DNA of 64,000 bases from Apostichopus japonicus (lineage: Eukaryota > Echinodermata > Holothuroidea > Aspidochirotida > Stichopodidae): positions 13,195,513-13,259,512 of the forward strand of contig NC_092577.1 of assembly GCF_037975245.1 (NCBI RefSeq), given 5' to 3'. The position numbers were made by a program, and so were the translations under genes. The notes below the pieces were generated by a model. It saw only the letters and a program-made list of their open reading frames with translations, was not told the origin of the DNA and made no database searches. The stretch's first letter is position 1, and each line of letters begins with the position of its first letter. Below are positions 11,501-24,100 of the stretch, piece by piece.

Positions 11501-14500
11501 ATTGGACTAACTAACTGTGATTTGGGACTACCTAACTGTGATGTTGGGTTAACCACAACCGTATGCTACTGGGTTATACTGGGATATATGCTCTTTAAAA
11601 ATATATCTTTGTCTTGCAAAGCCCCTTTTTCTAACAGTGTATATTAATATTAAGGATACTTCCTGAGTTAAGGAATGCATACTGGAAGACCAAAAGGAAG
11701 CCTCCGGAGCAAAACACTTCATGAGTCGGCTTCTCAACCTAGCCTTCGCTCTAGCCTATCACACTCAAGGAGTGAAGACTATAACTCTGATACAGAGGAA
11801 TGTGATTTTGCAAGGGACATAAACTCCGGTATTGTTCGGCTACGCAAGATTCTCCTTAAAGAGATATAGTCCCTTCAAGTTGATTTCAACAAGGCGATTG
11901 AAGACCTGAAACTGTCAATTACTGAGCTGAGATGAACTGAGATGTAAAACCCTCGACGAAAAAGAGTGAAAAGATCACCATGCCGGTCTACTAAACAAAC
12001 AAGAGCGGTTCTCAATAAGAAAATAACTTACGTATAGTTGGACTGAAAGACGACTGACAGAAAAGGAGGACTATCAAAATTGCAAAAAAGGTTTTCGAAG
12101 AAGTTTGGATAACATCCTGTTTCCCATCTCAATTGCTTTGGGTGCTAATGTTAAGCTGTTAAAAAACCCTTCTTAAGTATTAATGATATCTCAGTACCAC
12201 GTTTATGTAGTCGATATCTATTTTTTTTTTTTTTTTTTTGCTCTTTACTCTTTGCTGTATCGATGGCCGACCTTAAAATCTGTTTTAGTAATGTTAGGGG
12301 AATAAGACCATCAGTCAATCGTAGGCAGCAATTTAAACATTTTTACCGCCATACTTTTGATATAATCTTAGTTCAAGAAACGCATTTTACTTCACATGTT
12401 GAACAAATCTGGTGAAATGAATAGGGTGGGCCAATTTGATTCTTTCATGGCACGGCTCTTAGCAAAGGGGTTGCTATAATTTGTTAACATAAAACTTCTC
12501 TTTACTATACATATAAGGTTCGCTGTGATCAAGACGGTAGATGAATCAGCACTGACATTCCCATCGATGCTACAACTTTAACTTTACTCTGCACGTACGG
12601 GCTAAACAATGATAATCCTGGTTTTGGCATTAGTATTACACGCAGTTTACACAGCTTTCATTGTCAGGCTATTATATGGGGCGCACATGGGCGGCGATCC
12701 TGGGGGGATGGGGGGGATATATCCCCCCCATGAAAATGGGTGGAGGGGATGTAATACACCATATCCCCCCACCAAATGCCAGGAATAAGAATATTTTCAT
12801 GCCTTCATTTATGCATCATCGTGAATGTACGGCTCTTTTTAGCTTCATTTCTCGCCTATACCATAAACGCAGTGCGATCTTTTCAAATAAACCGTCTTTA
12901 TAAAGCAAGAATAGTTGACTGTAGGCTTCATTGGCCCTATAACAACAAAATGTATTATTGCGCCCACGGTATTGATATAGTACATATATGCACCCTCATA
13001 GTATTCATATAGGCCCTATAGTAGGCCTACACACGTACATGTTCCCTCGAACAGCTGAGAATCTCATGTTACCAGGGTAATGCTTAATTAGGGGCGTCGG
13101 AGCGGTTCGCCGCACCACTATTCACGGCGCAAAAAAAAAGGAGAAAAAAGTAGCACTAAGAAGAAAAAAAGGCAAAAAATAAAGAACCAAAATGAAAACA
13201 TACTTCAAAATGTGTTTCAGAAGATTAATCGGGTACAAAACAGACAAGGGAGAATGCACAGAAGAAAAGCTCGGGAAGTGCCATTTCCTGCAGCCTGGGA
13301 GGCATTTTTTTCAAATTTTCTCCATTACGCTACGCGCCAACCAATGGTGGCGCGTAGCGTAGTTTGACCTTCCAAACGTCCCCCACCCCCCCGATAATTA
13401 TGGTAGATGGCCACACTCTGATCTTCCGTACCAATCCCAAATAGCTTCCGACGCCCCTGTTAATACACGTACGTTTCACCTGGATGCCCTAGCAATCGGT
13501 ACCTAGGAATGTAACTATGTGTAATTGTGTATTGCATGTGTATAGGCCTATAATAGACTGCATGAGGCCATTTTCTTCATCGAATAATATAAAGAGCTCT
13601 CGAACATTCTAACGTTGCGCCTGAAACAAGATTGACAGGGGCAATTTTCCCAAAATAACACCCGAAGTTAAAAAAAAAGTATTTTGGATCCTGATTATGA
13701 GATATTTCGGACATGAAATCCCTATTTTAAAGTTGGGTATATGCCGCTTGGAAACCTCGGCAAGTGCCGTTTCCGGCCATCTAGAGGGTTTGTAAATCCC
13801 AAAATCTTCTTGTACGCTTCGCGCCAACTCATGGTGGCGCTACGCTTAGATAGTCAACAAGGTCATATCCCCCCCACTCGGAAGTACGGATCGCCGCCCA
13901 TGGGGGCGCAGACTTTAACTTTGATCATAATCACTATTTGTCTGAAGAGCAAAGTAGGGGAGTGAACACTCTCATTGTAAGCCTGACAACGACCCTTGGT
14001 TTCTAACTGAGTACAAACCAATCTCTTTTACTAAGTACCGACTTTAAGATTGGTGCAAAAGTGTTAGCTCGCAAATTGAAAGGTATTATTAAGCATCGTG
14101 TCGGTGATAATCAAACGGGGTCATTGGTGATTAAAGTTATTGGTGAGAATATTAGGTTTATATTTTTTATATCTTATAAACCATACACATGACAATACGA
14201 CTCATAGTCTCTTGTACAGTAATAGTACTGCTTGTGTATGTCACAATGGTAATTCTACCGGTACCTTTTGTATAAAAGGAAGTGTTAGGCAAGGTTACCC
14301 TCTGAGCTCGTTTCTGTTCTTAATCTGCGCTGATATTCTCTCTAAATGTAATATTATTATCAATAACATTACTGGTATTAATTATTTATGGTCATGAATT
14401 GAACGTTCTACAGTATGCCGACGATACTGTTATTCTCTGTGATGGTAGCAATGACTCGACTCTTGAAATGCTCAACACCCTAAACATTTTCAAGCTGTCC

Positions 14501-17500
14501 TCTGAACTTAAGGTGAAGTTTCCAGAAACTCAGGTCTTTCCGCTAGGTTCCTTTATTACTCCACCCGATTATCTCTCTGACCTGAACCTGATTCTCAATT
14601 ATGGCCCTATTAAGTTTCTGGGAATAATTTTCACTCATAATGGCAACGACGGCTGAACTACCAGCAAAAACAATCTAGACTTAAAAATCAACTTCTGTTG
14701 TGGAGTATTAGAGATATGACTCCTATGAGACGAAACATAATTGTCTTTTCTATTAGCCAATTGGTGTATCTGTTCCATGTTCTTCCAAACCCTCGTAAGG
14801 ATTGTATTAACAAGGTTCATAGTATTATTTTCGACTTTATTTGGCATAATGCTCGTGATAAGGTCAGTAGAGATACTCTGATCAACCCTATTGTTCAAGA
14901 TGGGTTCAAAACTATCTGTGTGGATTGCTTTGTCAATACCTTAAAAGCTTCTTGGGTTAAACGCTTACTTGACAAGTATGGTACGGGTTACTGGAATACT
15001 TTTTCGATGCTTCTCTTTCCCATTTTGGGAAGGAACTTTTGTTTAATTGTAACTTTAACGTAAACGATATTGTTAAAATTAAGAAATATTTTCATTAGAC
15101 AGGTCTGCATTGCATGGTCTATAAGGCTACTTGTGTTACTCCATCCCAAAATTTCGAGAGACAGATTATCTGTAATAACCATTTCATAAGAATGAATATT
15201 TCAACAATCAATTTTAATAAGATCCGTCAAGTCGGAATTATGTACATCAAGAGCTTTTCAGAAGTGATGCTTCTCCAATTTCTTATACTCAGTATTGAGA
15301 TAAATTTAATCTGACAAGGCTCCCCTTGACATCATTTTTCGGTATTCTTTCTGCAGTTCCTCCTGCTTGGAAATGTTCATTTCAGGCTTTGGTAGCCACC
15401 GCTCCAGAAGATCATCTCATAAATGTTATTTCTAATACTCCAAATCTTTCAAAAGCAGTTTACTGTCTCTTAATCTGGCCTATTTCTCTTCCTCCACGTG
15501 CGTGTGATAAGTGGAACTTGCTCTTTAATCTCAATTGTGATAACTGGTAAATCATTTTTAAAATCCTTTTCCGTACTCTCTACGAGACCAACGTTCAGTA
15601 TTTTCAATTGGAGGTATTTTCTCCACCGTCTTCTTGCTATCAATACGCTTAATCTATATATAATGACAAAAAAAACAATTTCCCTGCCATCACTTTCTGT
15701 AAAATGGATACAGAAACCATAAAGCACCTATTTTGAGACGGCCATGTAACCTCCTGTCTTCTATTAGATACCGATCAACTAGTTGGTTACAATTTAATGT
15801 TAGATCACCCAAGTTGAACTGTTCATTTTCCATTGTAAATATCATTTATATAAGTGTCGAAGTTGAATGAGATTATGCCAAAATGTAACGAGTTTTTTTT
15901 ACAAAATGAAATGATATGAAAGTAAGTTTATTGTACTACAGAACTGTTTTGCTCATCTCCTAAGACTGTTCGAAACTTGATCTGTTATTGTTAAATGTTT
16001 CGTTGTGTTTACTGCAGGGTTGTTCTATGTTAGTATAGTACGATTTGTAACATTGGTCAGTATCATTACTTAATTCGGAAACGAAACAATTTTACTGCTA
16101 CGAAAAATAAGCTCTTATGGACAAGGCTCTACTCACGATAAGGATAAACAGGACAACACTCCTCTGTAACGTATTTTCCTTCCATTTCTTTTTCTTCACA
16201 TTCGGCACCGCATATTTCAATCTCGCATGTCACTATTTTATTGCGACATGTGCATGTTGTGCATTTATCAAGCTCCAATCTTTCGTTGTCCCGAAGAATA
16301 TGTTGCTGATAGTTACATTCAGTGTAATCTTGATTTCATAAGGAATAATGATACATCTTTTACAAGTCAACGAATATCTGAACAAGTTAAGTGTTAAAGT
16401 AATACAGAAAATAAGGTGTCGTTAAAAATGTTACAAATATTTTGATAAATTCTTTAGCAATTTTTTTACCATACTGACTAATTGTTCACATACATGTTAA
16501 CAATTTGCCACAAATTAAATTAAAATTTCACAATCTGTAGATAAATGATAATTGGTTACTTTAAATCTCGTAAATTCAACGATATGCAACAAATGATTAA
16601 CTACGCTCGCATCGGGGATATAATCGTTAGAACATGTTGCAGCAAAACAATAATTTGATCATTTGATAAATGTCGAAAATAAAATTTTGCAACAAACCAA
16701 TTAATTTTGCTTGCTTCGGAATGTCATCATTTCAACATTTTGCAGCAAATGATGAATTGCAGCAAAGTCATAAAGAGAGATCTTAATATTTTGACGGCAT
16801 TTGAACGTTTCCAAAATATAATTAATTACGCCCGTATCGGATTATCACCCATTCAAGAATTTGCAGTAAAATGATGTATTGTAGCAAAATTGCAGAAAAA
16901 GATCATCATATTTCGCGGCACTTTAACGTATCCATAATATTGCAAAAATATTTTAATTGATCAATGAAAATTCATCCATTGACCAATTTAAAATAAAAAA
17001 AATGTCGAATTGCAAAATTATATTTACCTATAGTAACAGTACATTTCGCAGAAAATTGTTGAGATGCGAAGCCATTAACATGAAGTGAGTAATTCTGTAT
17101 TTAGTTGTTAAAAGAAAATGTCAAATTGTCTAATGTTGACAAGTAGTAAATTCGACAACTTTCCGCATTATGTTGAAATACAAGGGAGTTATTCAACAAT
17201 TTGCAGAAAAGTAATCATTTAGTTGTGTGAACATTTCAACATTTTGATGCCACCTCAACAATCCCATTGTCATCATTTGATTAGCGGTTTTGAACAATCC
17301 TGGCACACGAGTCAGTACTACTTGGCTTGTTATGAAACGGTCCTTAACGAATGGTATTGAGACTTGCCATCCTTGAAACGAATTTTGCTACCATCGTGCT
17401 ATATGCTTCGTGTTGCTGCACTAAAGTATTTGATGAATAACGCAACTTCTAGAGAGAATCGGAATGCGGCATAATCTTGTTACTAATACTCCTTTTCATT

Positions 17501-18119
17501 CCTTCCATTTTTACCTTTTTTTTGTATTTTGTCTTGAACGCATTACACCAAAAAAGGAACACGATTACCCTCCCTTATTGGCATCGTACGCAAGCAAGGA
17601 ACGTGGACCTGTTAGGTTTTCGTTACAAAAAATCATCACAGTTACATTTAAAATGTGGATACTTTTGCACGTTCCAAGACGTACACAATCAATCAGTCTT
17701 TCTTTTTGCGATTGAAAGGTGAAAGAAAGGTTATAAAGCGGCATTGTTTGGGATTGTTGTCCAAATTCAACGCAAAAGTATTTGTAGTCATCACACGTGG
17801 CGTTTTTAAATTGCAATGTTCCCCCCAATTTGGTCCAGTACATTGGTGGATAGTTTGGCTTATAGTATTCCATTGCTGCATTCCTATCATTAAAGATGTT
17901 GTCTTGAAACGCAAATGTCGGTCCTGAACCATTTTCGTTTCGACTGAACCAACTGCTTAGTTTCCAAAGTTTCTGACCCCTGACAACTCTTGAACTTTGC
18001 TTTCTGTTGACTTTAATGTCCAGGCCAAACCGGAAATGTTTCGTGTCACCCACCGTGAATGAGAAGTTGTTGAAGCCAGTAATAGTTGCTTCAGATACGA
18101 TAATTCCTAAAGAAACATG

Positions 18120-18174
<55 letters not shown>

Positions 18175-21100
18175 AATATATATATATATATATATATATA
18201 TTATACCAAGTTAGGTATACTATACATGCAGCAACAAAATAGTAGATAGATACGGTGTTGTAAGTACAAATTCTCTTTTCCCTCGGTGCCAATGATCGAA
18301 CAACAGTGATATTGACAAAGCGACTCCTAAGTTTAATGGAATACAATGGATTAACGTATTGAGAATTCATGCAGTTTGGTATGAGTTCCTTGCTGTTGTC
18401 CATGTCAAAGCAATTGTGTGTTCAAGTAGTTCATGTGTACGGTTACATGAAAATACGAATTCAATATGCTATGGCATAGTTCCCAAACCTATCTTTCTTT
18501 AAGAAACGATATTGTTAATCGTATTAATATTTACGTATCTTTAACAGTTTCAGACACACGTTTCCTACTATTACTTTGAATTGAAGATTATCCGACAACT
18601 TGTGTGACACTAGTGTTTTTTCTTTGGTTTGGTCAACGTCCAGAGATCGCAAAATGAATTGCAGGTGCAAATGTATGTCTTTACCTTAACTTTACATAAC
18701 ATGGTAACGTTTCCTTCTATCTTCTAATTCTTGAGTTGTCTGTATGTTGGTTAACGAGGAAATTGGAAAAGCTTGCCGCATTGCGTAAAAGTTGTGAACA
18801 TGAAGACCACCCTCGAACATGTTAATCATGACGGGAGCCATATTTGGCACATGATTCTGACATGTTAGTGAATTGTCCAATTGCCCGTCCACATATTACA
18901 CAGAGGGTTATACAATGTATATTGTACACATGTACTTACTGTATGGACATTGTGGACAGCATTCTTCAGGGATGACTACGATATCAATTGATCCACACCC
19001 AGCATCAGAAGGACAGCCTTCAATTTCACATGTTGTTGTTCCATTGAAACATCTACAGTACGTGCACGGATCTAGACGCACCCCTTCGTTATGCAAAAGA
19101 AACTGTCCCCGGAAAGAGCAAGGATTTTGGTCCGTTATGTCGACTGAGATATAAATTTTGGACACTTATACACGTTATTACATTTGGAGACAATTTGTGA
19201 TATCTCGTATTAATGTGATACACGTTTAAAACTGCTTTCTAGTGACACTCCCCAACTCCATCGCTTGTACACAGCTTGTATAGAGTGATGCATGTGTATT
19301 ACCAAACAACTGCTCAATATGTGCATTATAAAACTAGGAAGATTTTAAGTATAAAAAAGAGTTTATCTACTGTAAGAGATTGCAAACGGTGAGTGGAAGA
19401 GAGTGAGGGGTGGGAAGAAACACGAGGCTGCTCCTCTCATTATAAATGATACGTTCCCATCCAATTGATCCACCTAGATATGAACTCAATGCTTTAATTG
19501 CTACAAACAGGAGATTTAATTCATGGAATTTCATAATCTGAACAAACTGCATTCATCACAAACAAATGAAAAAACAAAAATGACATCACAAACAAACGAC
19601 AAAACGAAAAAGATGTAAGCATAAAAAATGACACATATTTGTTATTATTATTGTCATTTTTCTTGCGCTCCTTATCTAAATCTGTTTGATATGACAACTA
19701 GCTCTCTTGCGGAAAGGACATTATCTAAAATCTTATCTCTCTTTTACTTACCTGTACAACGTCACCATCATATGAAACCAGAGATATAAGAAGACATATG
19801 ATATATACAGATCTTTTTAAGTAAGAAACATGGATTGACCAACATTACCAATTATTTCATGAAGTTGAAGAGTAATATATTACAGGGGTTTCTCTTGGAT
19901 TTCTCGTGTGAGGGTTAACATGGGGAGGGGCAGGGGAAAAGATCGCCACCATAAATTTTCAGGGACGGCAACAGATTGCAGGGCAATCTGCTTCATAAAG
20001 GTCTTCGTCATTAGCCATGCAACAAGTGAAGGGAAATTTATCATTGACTTTAAACACATGTTATAAGCTACTTGTATGCTACTTAATGTATAACTAATAA
20101 ATAGTCATTGCTTATCACAAATAGGTAGGCAGTTATGAAAGTATTTGCTATGTGATAATGAGAAGGCATGAATACTGAGTATTCAGCGTATTAATTTACA
20201 TGCAATTGACATGAGGACAACCTTTAATAGGTTTTATTGAATTTAGCCTCGAATGGTAGTGCACCGCATCACTACTTTTTTCCTAGTACTCGGGGCTTGC
20301 TGGAATCATTCCACTCATACTTCTGTGCTTTGTAAATTCTGGTTAAGAAACGTTATTGAATGGGCTAAGGGAGTTGCCCAGAAAGTTTCTGTGATGTCAA
20401 AATGGAATCCGAATGTTAGCCGCTGAGAGTTAGTGAATTTGGCTCCATATTTCAGCCACCGAAATGGGCACCGTCAATATTTGCCTTGGGATTCACGGGG
20501 TTGGCTCCATATACCGGCCACAGTTTTATAGCCCACAGAACGCTGGGAAGATTTGGCGCCGATTTTAGCCGCAAAAACTACTGCTTTTTGACCAGGGACA
20601 GAACTTTTGTAGCTCAGTCTTAGCCGTGAAATATGTGCATTCTTCAAGAGGTGATATAAGAAGATATATTTCTTGAAAATTTACCTGGAACAAGCCGTTC
20701 ATATTGTTTACCAGTGAGTATTCGTGGATAATTATGTATGTGTAATATTTGTAAGACCAGGGATCAAATAAGTATTTGTAAAATTAATATGTAAGTTAAG
20801 AACGATTCTGTCAAGATATTTCAAATATTAATATCCATTGAATAATTATGGTTAATATTCCCGATTTTATAATGTCGAGACAGTCGTGTAATTGTTGAAA
20901 ACATTGTCAAATTGTTAAATGAAGTTGTTCTTGTGTGAATGCCGATAATTCGAACTGCACATTTTGCATAAATTGCCAAAAAGGAGCAAATTGAAGTAAA
21001 CTATATCGTTTAAGTCAAATGATTTTGAAGATCAGTGGTTTATACATAAGTTGTAGTGAATTCATTTAGAGTTACCGTTCTGTAAAGATATGAAATCGAG

Positions 21101-24100
21101 CTATTTCGAATTGAATATTCGAAATCAGCATGAAAAGTATTGATGTGCAGGGGTTGATTAAATGGTCAGACAGATCGACTTAAAAGGAGCACTGTCGTGG
21201 ATATCGAAACGTTTTGGTATGATGATTTTTAGGCATATTTGGTATATGCATTTGGACGGTATCTTAGATATGGTTTTGTTAATCCAATGTTTAGGGCCAT
21301 ATTTTGGTTATCCGTAGCTGGTCATCCGTAATCAGGTGCGTATCCAGGGGGGGCGTTGGGGGCGCGCGCCCCCCGGGTAAGGAAAAGAGGAGAGAAAAAA
21401 AAGAGAAGAAAAAAGGGAAAAGGAGGGGAAGAAAGAAAAGGAGGAGAGGAAGGAAGGGAAAAGAAAAAGAAAAAAGAGAGAAAAAGGAGAAAAGGAGGGA
21501 GTAGAAGATAGCCAAGACCTCGGGAAGAGAAAGATCCCTATTATATACACAGGGTAGCCAGTGACAGATCAAGGATTACGGAGGGGGTGTGCGCCTCACC
21601 CTACCCTTTACCCCGAAAACTCCATTTTTGACGTTTCCGTTTTTCCTCTCTAACTAATGTACCTGAACTCGACCGAGTCGTCGGGGAACATAACGCATTT
21701 CGGGAAGGGGACGACCGCCCCCCCCCCGAGCAAATTTTCTTTATGACATCGATAGTAATTTCAAAATAGACAATGCTTAGATGCAACTTAAAAGGCCTGG
21801 GAAGTGTCATTTCCAGCGATCTGGGAGGCATTTTCGGCCAAAATTTTTCTTGTACGCTTCGCGCCAACTCATGGTGGCGCTTCGCTTAGATAGTTTGCCT
21901 ACAGGCTACGCCCTCCCTTGCCAGTTACTCGCTACACGCCTGTTCTAATTTGTAAAGCAAAGAGCAGATATAACATCATATCAATGAGCATTGAAATGCA
22001 TGTTCCACGATGAACAGCCTCAAAAACTGTCAATGTGTGTAGTCAAAGGCGTAGGAGCCAGATTGGATTTGGGGGCTGTAATGACTTGCCCGAAAAAAAA
22101 GCCAAAATTTTTCGCGCGCAAAGCGCGCATTCAACATGTCGGTGCCAATATCATATAGGCAAGATCGGTCATTACATTTTATGGCATCGTGTACCACACG
22201 GTCCGTCAAAGTTGCACGGTATACCGCCGGATGCTAATGTAAACAACCAAATGTCTTATGTAGATGGAGAAAAACCATACAGATCCATTTATGTCAAAAC
22301 TCTCTTTTACAGTAGTAATGTCGGCCAAGCTTACAACTTTATTTCAATTACCAAGGAGATCATTAAAAGCTATTCATTGCTATTTATTTTTCTTTCAGTA
22401 GGTGCCCGAAAAAAATGGGAAAACAATTGGGGGGGGGCTGCAGCCCCCGCCTCCTACGGGACCTACGCCTATGAGTGAAGTGTTCGGTTTCGATATACCT
22501 GATATCGAAAATATCTGCTATTTTTCTGTTCCTTCAACCAAGTTTTGTAAAAGCCATTATAAGAGGTTGCAATATTTTTACACCAATAAATTAACTGTGT
22601 CGGAATTTTCCAAAATTTCCTGACCAACTTTCTTCATCATACTTTCCTCTACTCGTTCAATAATGACCTGTCTGTTAGGGGTTCAAGGAGGTTTTTCTAT
22701 ATTGGTTGTCTATAGTCTTGAATTTTGTGCAACATTATGGGTATGTTTTGAAGTGATTTTATTCACGAGAAAAGTGAATTTTCAAATTCTAAACAAGTAA
22801 TGGGCTTAAAACCTTGAAAAGTGGGGCTTTTGGATATTGTGGGCCGTGACGTAGAATAACCTACAAAAGCAATCATCCATAGGACATGCAATGAGGTCGA
22901 ACATGATGTGTGACTGGTGACAATCTTCAAAAAGGTTATGGATGGAAAAAACTTTTGGGAAATACTTGGTTCTCAGGCAAAAGTGTACATCTGGTTGCTC
23001 ATTTTTAAGCCCGAGAAGTGCCATTTCCGGTGATCTGGGGGGTATCAAAACCAGAAATTTTCTTGTACGCTCCGCGCCAACCGATGGTGGCGCTCCGCTT
23101 AGATAGTAATTCGCGCCCCCCGGGTTAGAAAATCCTGGATACGCGCCTGGTTATTGGGTCATCCGTGACCGGTATTACTTAGCGTATGAAGTGAACCGTC
23201 CCTTTACTCCAGCTGAACAGACGGTTAACATGGATAGAACATTTCGCGCCATTTTCTAACAGCTGACCTGTCTGCGACCTCTTTTGGGAATCTGTGAGCA
23301 TTGACCTACCACATGCATGTCTGACAATTCCTGAGTGATAGTTTGTTCTCTGCCCGATTTAATTAACTTGTAGGCTAATAGGCCGATAAAAACCTCGTAC
23401 AGTTTTGCAGTAGTTTTGTTGTGTTTGTCACACTGGAACCCTGCCAGATCATTTTGTGACCATTCTGATACATGATTGTTCATGTTTGCACATCATCGCT
23501 TCACCGTATGAATTTATTATAATTGCGATACCGTAGTTAATATTCCTAACGCTAGGCTCAACATTGACAGCATACGCTATAGCACTTAGTAAACGGCATG
23601 AAAAGGGCTGCACACACTTCCAAAGTCTAAGAATCAACATACGTTTCCAACATGCCTTGATAAATCCTTGAGTGTCCTTTTGGAAACTTGAAACGGCACC
23701 TTACGTGAATATTAGCAATAAAGGAAAGCCCAGACGGAACGCCCTGCACCAAAACTATCGCTTACTTCCAACTTCGGTATATGTATCGTGTGAAATACTA
23801 TAGTCGACGTGAAACAAGCACCAGTTGCAGTAGCTAGGGAAGAATAGAGCACGTGGCCTGATATGTTTGCGTTTGTTATGTTTTGACCTCTACGTATAAA
23901 CAAAACGGGCCGTATGAACTACGATTCATATCATACGTATAATGAAATTGAATGTTTTCGTTTATGCTTCACTGTGTTCCAGCTCTTTTCATTTGACTAT
24001 ATAGATGATCGTCTGTGTGAATTGTGTAGTAAGTACATAGGTCTTTACTTCCCTAAAGTATAGCAGCTTATTGTTGAAAGGTAAATCTACAGCACGACAA

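Larger units (their letters stand above)
11661..15800 (+). mobile_element. L1/Tx1-like LINE, decayed and split by a transposon
   Basis: Antisense to the receptor kinase in intron 4. Pieces in order: an ORF1-like frame (11675-11866, then a stop); an ORF2 apurinic endonuclease start at 12262 (MADLKICFSNVRGIR, then LVQETHF, SHGTALSKGVAI); an inserted DNA transposon at 12686-13902; then the reverse transcriptase resuming with TDFKIGAKVLARKLKG at about 14036, GSVRQGYPLSSFLF, LQYADDTVILCDG and IKFLGIIFT; and a C-terminal part with IIFDFIWHNARDKVSRDTL and LKASWVKRLLDKYG. Many stops and frameshifts mean it is dead. L1/Tx1 clade is inferred from motif style. Confidence 0.8.
21333..23149. mobile_element. 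composite hAT-like element with nested insertions
   Basis: Ends CAGGTGCGTATCCAGG (21333-21348) and CCTGGATACGCGCCTG (23134-23149) are inverted with one mismatch. They contain no transposase. The interior includes a G/A-rich low-complexity stretch, two copies of the palindromic module also found in the 12686-13902 element, and a nested MITE at 22047-22470. I could not find an exact target duplication; both flanks contain GTCATCCGT. Confidence 0.6.

Noticed and set aside
21291-21572. Lys/Arg/Glu-rich and Phe/Ser-rich open frames
   Set aside because: Both are translations of a purine-rich low-complexity tract.
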